64,000 nt of DNA. Source: Emticicia sp. C21 (GTDB taxonomy: Bacteria > Bacteroidota > Bacteroidia > Cytophagales > Spirosomataceae). The stretch covers positions 186,001 to 250,000 of the forward strand of contig NZ_QVMT01000007.1 of assembly GCF_003418935.1 (NCBI RefSeq). Direction: 5' to 3'. Every line of letters starts with the position of its first letter. The stretch's first letter is position 1. Below are positions 60,638-64,000 of this stretch, in pieces. The notes beneath the pieces were generated by a model, which was not told the origin of the DNA, ran no database searches, and saw only the letters and a program-made list of their open reading frames with translations. A program made the translations under genes and the position numbers.

Positions 60638-62806
60638 TTAATTATTACAACCTCCCATTTTAGCAGTAAAATTTCCTCCTGGCTTTACTTCAAAACCATT
60701 TATTAAGTCAATTGATTTGCCTGCGTCGTAGATTACATTTCTATTAGATAGTATTTCTACCGATGAAGTTATTTTATTGGATACTTTATATTCATTCATT
60801 AAATCATTAGCTGCGCCGGTAATCGTATAGGATTCCTGACAGCCTTTTCTTTTTAAAACTATAAGGAAACCGCCATAAGGTTTCATCACTTCGTTGATAT
60901 TAAAGTTTGTCTGAATGGCAGTATTTGTTTCTGTCGAAACAATGTCTCTTGGCGTATTGCCATCTTTTAAAGATTGCTTGGTATACTCTCCACTAGAAAT
61001 AAGTGAGAAACTGAGATTGACTGTTTTTTCTTCATTCAAGCCATTAATGCCCGAAATATACCAGTTATTTCCTTTTCTTCTCGCCATTATGACATGAGTA
61101 CCAGGGTAACCGTCTATCAGATGCGTTTCATCCCAGGTTGTCGGGAACTCCTGAACCATTTTCTGTGCAATAGGTGGCAAGCCCAAGTAGCTCTGTGCCA
61201 TATCTACCAGATGGGTTTGGCCTGATTCAAAGGTATTTAGCAAGGCAATTTCGTGTACATCGGTAGTATAATGAACTACTCCACGCCCCTCTCCGATAAT
61301 CACAGGTGTATAATCCATTGAGCCAATGGCATTGCGGGTAAAAGGCAAAATAGTATGATGAGCAGGTGTATTAGGCCTAAAATTATCTCCGTCAAATATA
61401 TAGGCTTCGGCTCCTTTTATTGCCTCCATCGTTACTAAATTAGGGTAGGTTCTCTCCCACCCCTTAGGCACTGTACAACCATGGAAATTTACCATTAACT
61501 GATAATCAGCCGCATCTTTTAGTATATCTAAATATAGTTTGATTATCTCCTGCTTATCGCTCTGAAAAAAATCTACCTTTACTCCTTTTACACCCAGATT
61601 CTTTATGCGCTGAAACTCATTTCTTCTTATTTCCCTTACGTGCATAAGGTCTCTTGGCTGAGCATCTATCTGATTAGATGGCCCTCCCGAATTATACCAG
61701 AGCCATATCTTTACATTTTTTGTATGGGCATAATTAATAAGGTCATTGATATTGCCACCATTACTCATTTTATTCCAGTCTACGTCTATTAATGCATATG
61801 GTAATTTAAAAGTAGAAGCAAAATCAATATAATTTTTAGAATCTATATAATCAGTTGGACTATAAAGGTCTGACCACCAACTCCAGGCCGTTAAACCGGG
61901 TTGAATCCACGAAATGTCTGCAATGGTTGAGGGCGCACTTAAATTACTTACCAGGTTTGACTCTACAATGGTCTTATTCTCCTTGCCTATCACAATTACA
62001 CGCCAGGGCATTACCCAGGGCAAGCTCGACTTAGCAAAGTTAACAAACCCGTTACCATCATTCTGGTCAGGTGGCGAAAGTCTGAAAGTGCCGTTACCAT
62101 AATAAACATCAAAATGGCTGGCAAAGAAATTATCCTGTAAATCTGCCTCTGTCAGAAGAAGCCAGAACTTCGAAGTTTTAAATAGCGCCGGAAATGTTGA
62201 ATGAGTCCCGATGCCTTGGTTCATTGTTGTGCCATTAGTAAAAAACTTTTCGTTCACCGGTTGAAAACTGGCATACTCCTGTATCCAGGCGTTTCCATCA
62301 GTTGGTAATTGGAAAGTCGTGTTTTCACCCGTTACATAATAATCTCCACCGGATGTTTCGGGAAACACATATCTGAAAGCCACACCATCATCATAGGCAC
62401 GAAAAACGACATTCATCAATTTATTATTGACTTTGAAACTGACAGTCATTTCATTGGCATGATTTCTCAGATTTAGCTTTTTACCTGATGCATTCTGATA
62501 ATTTTCATCGATGCTTCGGGTGGTAATTCCTTCAAAGCTGAAGTTACTGGCAAAAAGCTCGTCCATTCTTCGCACACCCAAATCTGATGGGTTTACCACC
62601 TGGTCAGTCGTTGCGTTTTCTATATAATCCACATAATAGACCAGATTTTTATCAGGTTGCCTTAATTCAACTGTTGCCCTGATTTTACTATTGGGAGAAG
62701 ATACGCTCCAGCTTTGTCCGGTTGTTTTTTGTAATGTGGAAAAGTAGAAAGCACTTAATAAAATAAGTAGGAGTCGGTTACTCATAAGAGGGATAAATGT
62801 TTTCAA
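60638..62806 (-). CDS. Glycoside hydrolase family 97, retaining alpha-galactosidase type
   Basis: 722 residues. Signal peptide with two possible starts (ATG at 62806 or 62785), then the GH97 N-terminal beta domain, the barrel (GLTAWSWWSDLYSPTDYID, DVDWNKMSNGGNIND) and C-terminal domain. GVKVDFFQSDKQ supplies a likely nucleophile Asp412 and TMEAIKGAEAYIF a likely acid/base Glu467. Their 55-residue spacing equals that of Asp415/Glu470, which I recall for the retaining Bacteroides enzyme BtGH97b; inverting SusB-type members use glutamates instead. The last 65 residues (SNKITSSVEIL, AGKSIDLINGFEVKPGG) are a 3-coathanger stack domain. The enzyme is secreted and probably removes alpha-galactosyl units. 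Confidence 0.92.
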   Translation of the reverse strand: MKTFIPLMSNRLLLILLSAFYFSTLQKTTGQSWSVSSPNSKIRATVELRQPDKNLVYYVDYIENATTDQVVNPSDLGVRRMDELFASNFSFEGITTRSIDENYQNASGKKLNLRNHANEMTVSFKVNNKLMNVVFRAYDDGVAFRYVFPETSGGDYYVTGENTTFQLPTDGNAWIQEYASFQPVNEKFFTNGTTMNQGIGTHSTFPALFKTSKFWLLLTEADLQDNFFASHFDVYYGNGTFRLSPPDQNDGNGFVNFAKSSLPWVMPWRVIVIGKENKTIVESNLVSNLSAPSTIADISWIQPGLTAWSWWSDLYSPTDYIDSKNYIDFASTFKLPYALIDVDWNKMSNGGNINDLINYAHTKNVKIWLWYNSGGPSNQIDAQPRDLMHVREIRRNEFQRIKNLGVKGVKVDFFQSDKQEIIKLYLDILKDAADYQLMVNFHGCTVPKGWERTYPNLVTMEAIKGAEAYIFDGDNFRPNTPAHHTILPFTRNAIGSMDYTPVIIGEGRGVVHYTTDVHEIALLNTFESGQTHLVDMAQSYLGLPPIAQKMVQEFPTTWDETHLIDGYPGTHVIMARRKGNNWYISGINGLNEEKTVNLSFSLISSGEYTKQSLKDGNTPRDIVSTETNTAIQTNFNINEVMKPYGGFLIVLKRKGCQESYTITGAANDLMNEYKVSNKITSSVEILSNRNVIYDAGKSIDLINGFEVKPGGNFTAKMGGCNN

Positions 62807-62912
62807 CCTCTGTACCGAAGATTTGCTCAGAACGCACGACGAAGTATCTATAAAGCAATGGATATTTCAGCCAAACGTATAGAGTTTATACTTTGGTTCA
62901 ACAGGTAAATTC

Positions 62913-62939
62913 TTGACAAATTTAATAATTCTAATTTTG
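62913..62939 (+). promoter_or_regulatory. Possible promoter upstream of the GH43 gene
   Basis: TTGACA (from 62913) and TAATTTTG (62932-62939) are 16 bases apart measured from TTG. The leader to the GH43 ATG would be about 235 bases; a nearer weak box TATATTTA lies at 63143-63150. The 375-bp gap holds no other supported feature. Confidence 0.35.
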
Positions 62940-63181
62940 TGCAATGCCTTGCGTAACTGAACACAACAAAAGCTTTACCAATACAACTGGAGCAGAGAAC
63001 TTTTCTTGTTTATATCAAAGCAATGGTAAAGATAATCCAAAAATTTCAGGATTGAATATAAAGTTTTACGGGTTTAAGCTTCGTATATACCAAATTATCC
63101 ATCATTTTTTAATGTTATATTCTATTCGTACGTTATTGCCTGTATATTTACGTCCTTAAATAATATCAATGCTTAAACATC

Positions 63182-64000
63182 ATGATGCTTAAAAACTTAT
63201 TTAACCTTAAAACCTTACTCTTTAGTTTTTTAATAGTTACGATCAATTACCAGACCAATGCTCAGGATAAGAAAACATCTGGCAACCCAATTTTTCCAGG
63301 CTGGTATGCCGACCCGGAAGCTATCATTTTTGGCAAAAAGTACTGGATATACCCAACTTTCTCTGCTCCCTATGGTAAGCAGGTTTTCTTTGATGCCTTT
63401 TCTTCACCTGATTTGGTCAATTGGACAAAGCACGAAAGAATATTAGATACAGCCAGTGTAAAATGGGCGAAACGTGCTATGTGGGCACCCTCGATTATTG
63501 AAAAAGACAAAAAATATTATCTGTTTTTCGGTGCTAATGATATTCAGAGTGATAAAGAATTGGGAGGTATTGGTGTAGCTGTTGCAGATAAGCCCGAGGG
63601 GCCGTATAAAGATCTTCTTGGAAAACCTTTAGTTGACAAATTTCACAATGGCGCACAACCTATTGACCAGTTTGTATATAAAGACAAAGACGAATATTAC
63701 CTGATTTATGGCGGTTGGAGACACTGTAATATTGCTCACTTGAAAAAAGATTTCACAGGTTTTATCCCATTTGAAGATGGAAGTATATTCAAGGAAATAA
63801 CTCCTGAAAGTTATGTTGAAGGGCCGTTTATGTTCAAAAAAGATGGAAAATACTATTTCATGTGGTCGGAAGGTGGCTGGACAGGTCCTAATTATAGTGT
63901 AGCCTATGCTATTGCTGACTCTCCTTTCGGGCCATTTAAGCGTATCGGCAAAATATTGCAACAAAACCCTGAAATTGCTACTGGTGCAGGCCACCATTCG
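63182..64000 (+). CDS. Glycoside hydrolase family 43 enzyme, N-terminal part only
   Basis: Partial gene: 273 codons are visible before the right edge. Signal peptide (about 1-27, NYQTNAQ). GNPIFPGWYADPEAIIFGKK carries the catalytic Asp of GH43 in the usual YADPE position, and MWAPSIIEKDKKYYLFFGAN and ESYVEGPFMFKKDGKYYFMW (with the general-acid Glu in EGP) follow as expected. Family 43 removes arabinose or xylose from plant polysaccharides, though galactan-active members exist. It is divergent from the GH97 gene with 375 bp between starts, so the two are probably part of one polysaccharide-use locus continuing to the right. Confidence 0.9.
   Translation, partial: MMLKNLFNLKTLLFSFLIVTINYQTNAQDKKTSGNPIFPGWYADPEAIIFGKKYWIYPTFSAPYGKQVFFDAFSSPDLVNWTKHERILDTASVKWAKRAMWAPSIIEKDKKYYLFFGANDIQSDKELGGIGVAVADKPEGPYKDLLGKPLVDKFHNGAQPIDQFVYKDKDEYYLIYGGWRHCNIAHLKKDFTGFIPFEDGSIFKEITPESYVEGPFMFKKDGKYYFMWSEGGWTGPNYSVAYAIADSPFGPFKRIGKILQQNPEIATGAGHHS

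Noticed and set aside
62944-63159. 71-codon frame after the promoter-like TAATTTTG
   Set aside because: No signal peptide, no family resemblance, composition like a non-coding gap, and it lies in the likely leader of the GH43 gene.
1-64000. tRNA, rRNA, CRISPR array, insertion sequence or prophage
   Set aside because: No cloverleaf, no regularly spaced repeats, no transposase or integrase frame was seen. The tail-fibre-like protein at 14.6 kb has no phage neighbours.

Overview
This window looks like a chromosomal segment of a Bacteroidota bacterium, most likely order Cytophagales. The support is: AT-rich DNA; type IX secretion (T9SS) C-terminal sorting tails; ELWxxDGT-repeat and 3-coathanger-stack surface proteins; a GH97/GH43 sugar-hydrolase group; a CruF-like carotenoid protein; LytS/LytTR signalling with Reg_prop sensors; and TAnnTTTG-type -7 promoter boxes. 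No tRNA, rRNA, CRISPR array, insertion sequence or prophage was seen. I infer the organism from gene content, not from a marker gene.

Layout. 1-9.9 kb: a truncated Prc-type protease, a secreted FKBP isomerase, a MoeB/ThiF-rhodanese fusion, a GreA/B-like protein, a glycosyltransferase, an amidohydrolase, a carotenoid protein, an N-acetylglucosamine-kinase-like protein, and the outer-membrane LPS assembly protein LptD. 10-14.2 kb: a divergent envelope group (cell-wall amidase, MCE/MlaD-like lipid-transport protein, DUF4230) and a pfkA-upp pair. 14.6-17.4 kb: a 920-residue repetitive surface protein, followed by two strong hairpins that bracket a sigma54-like promoter, which suggests a small RNA gene. 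17.9-24 kb: housekeeping and stress genes with local regulators (AraC, WYL). 24-31.6 kb: a Gfo/Idh oxidoreductase and secreted propeller pair beside a divergent Nudix-type regulator, then small proteins and a ThuA protein. 31.8-38.7 kb: an NfeD-flotillin pair, an M20 peptidase, a GT-C membrane glycosyltransferase and lipoproteins. 38.9-44.8 kb: a large ELWxxDGT surface protein, a RibD-like reductase and a tandem cupin duplication. 45-51 kb: an unusual signalling operon with three sensor proteins and one LytTR regulator. 51-64 kb: a dihaem cytochrome, a secreted M4 metalloprotease, a second Gfo/Idh protein, a sugar-dehydrogenase-like T9SS protein, a GH97 alpha-galactosidase-like enzyme and the start of a GH43 enzyme.

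The most notable observations are the candidate sigma54-driven small RNA at about 17.6 kb, the three-sensor/one-regulator operon in which the first sensor (and partly the second) has lost ATP-binding motifs, an Asp-to-Asn change at the Mg-ATP position of PfkA, and a dispersed family of inverted intergenic repeats built from TTTAGTGA/TCACTAAA words.
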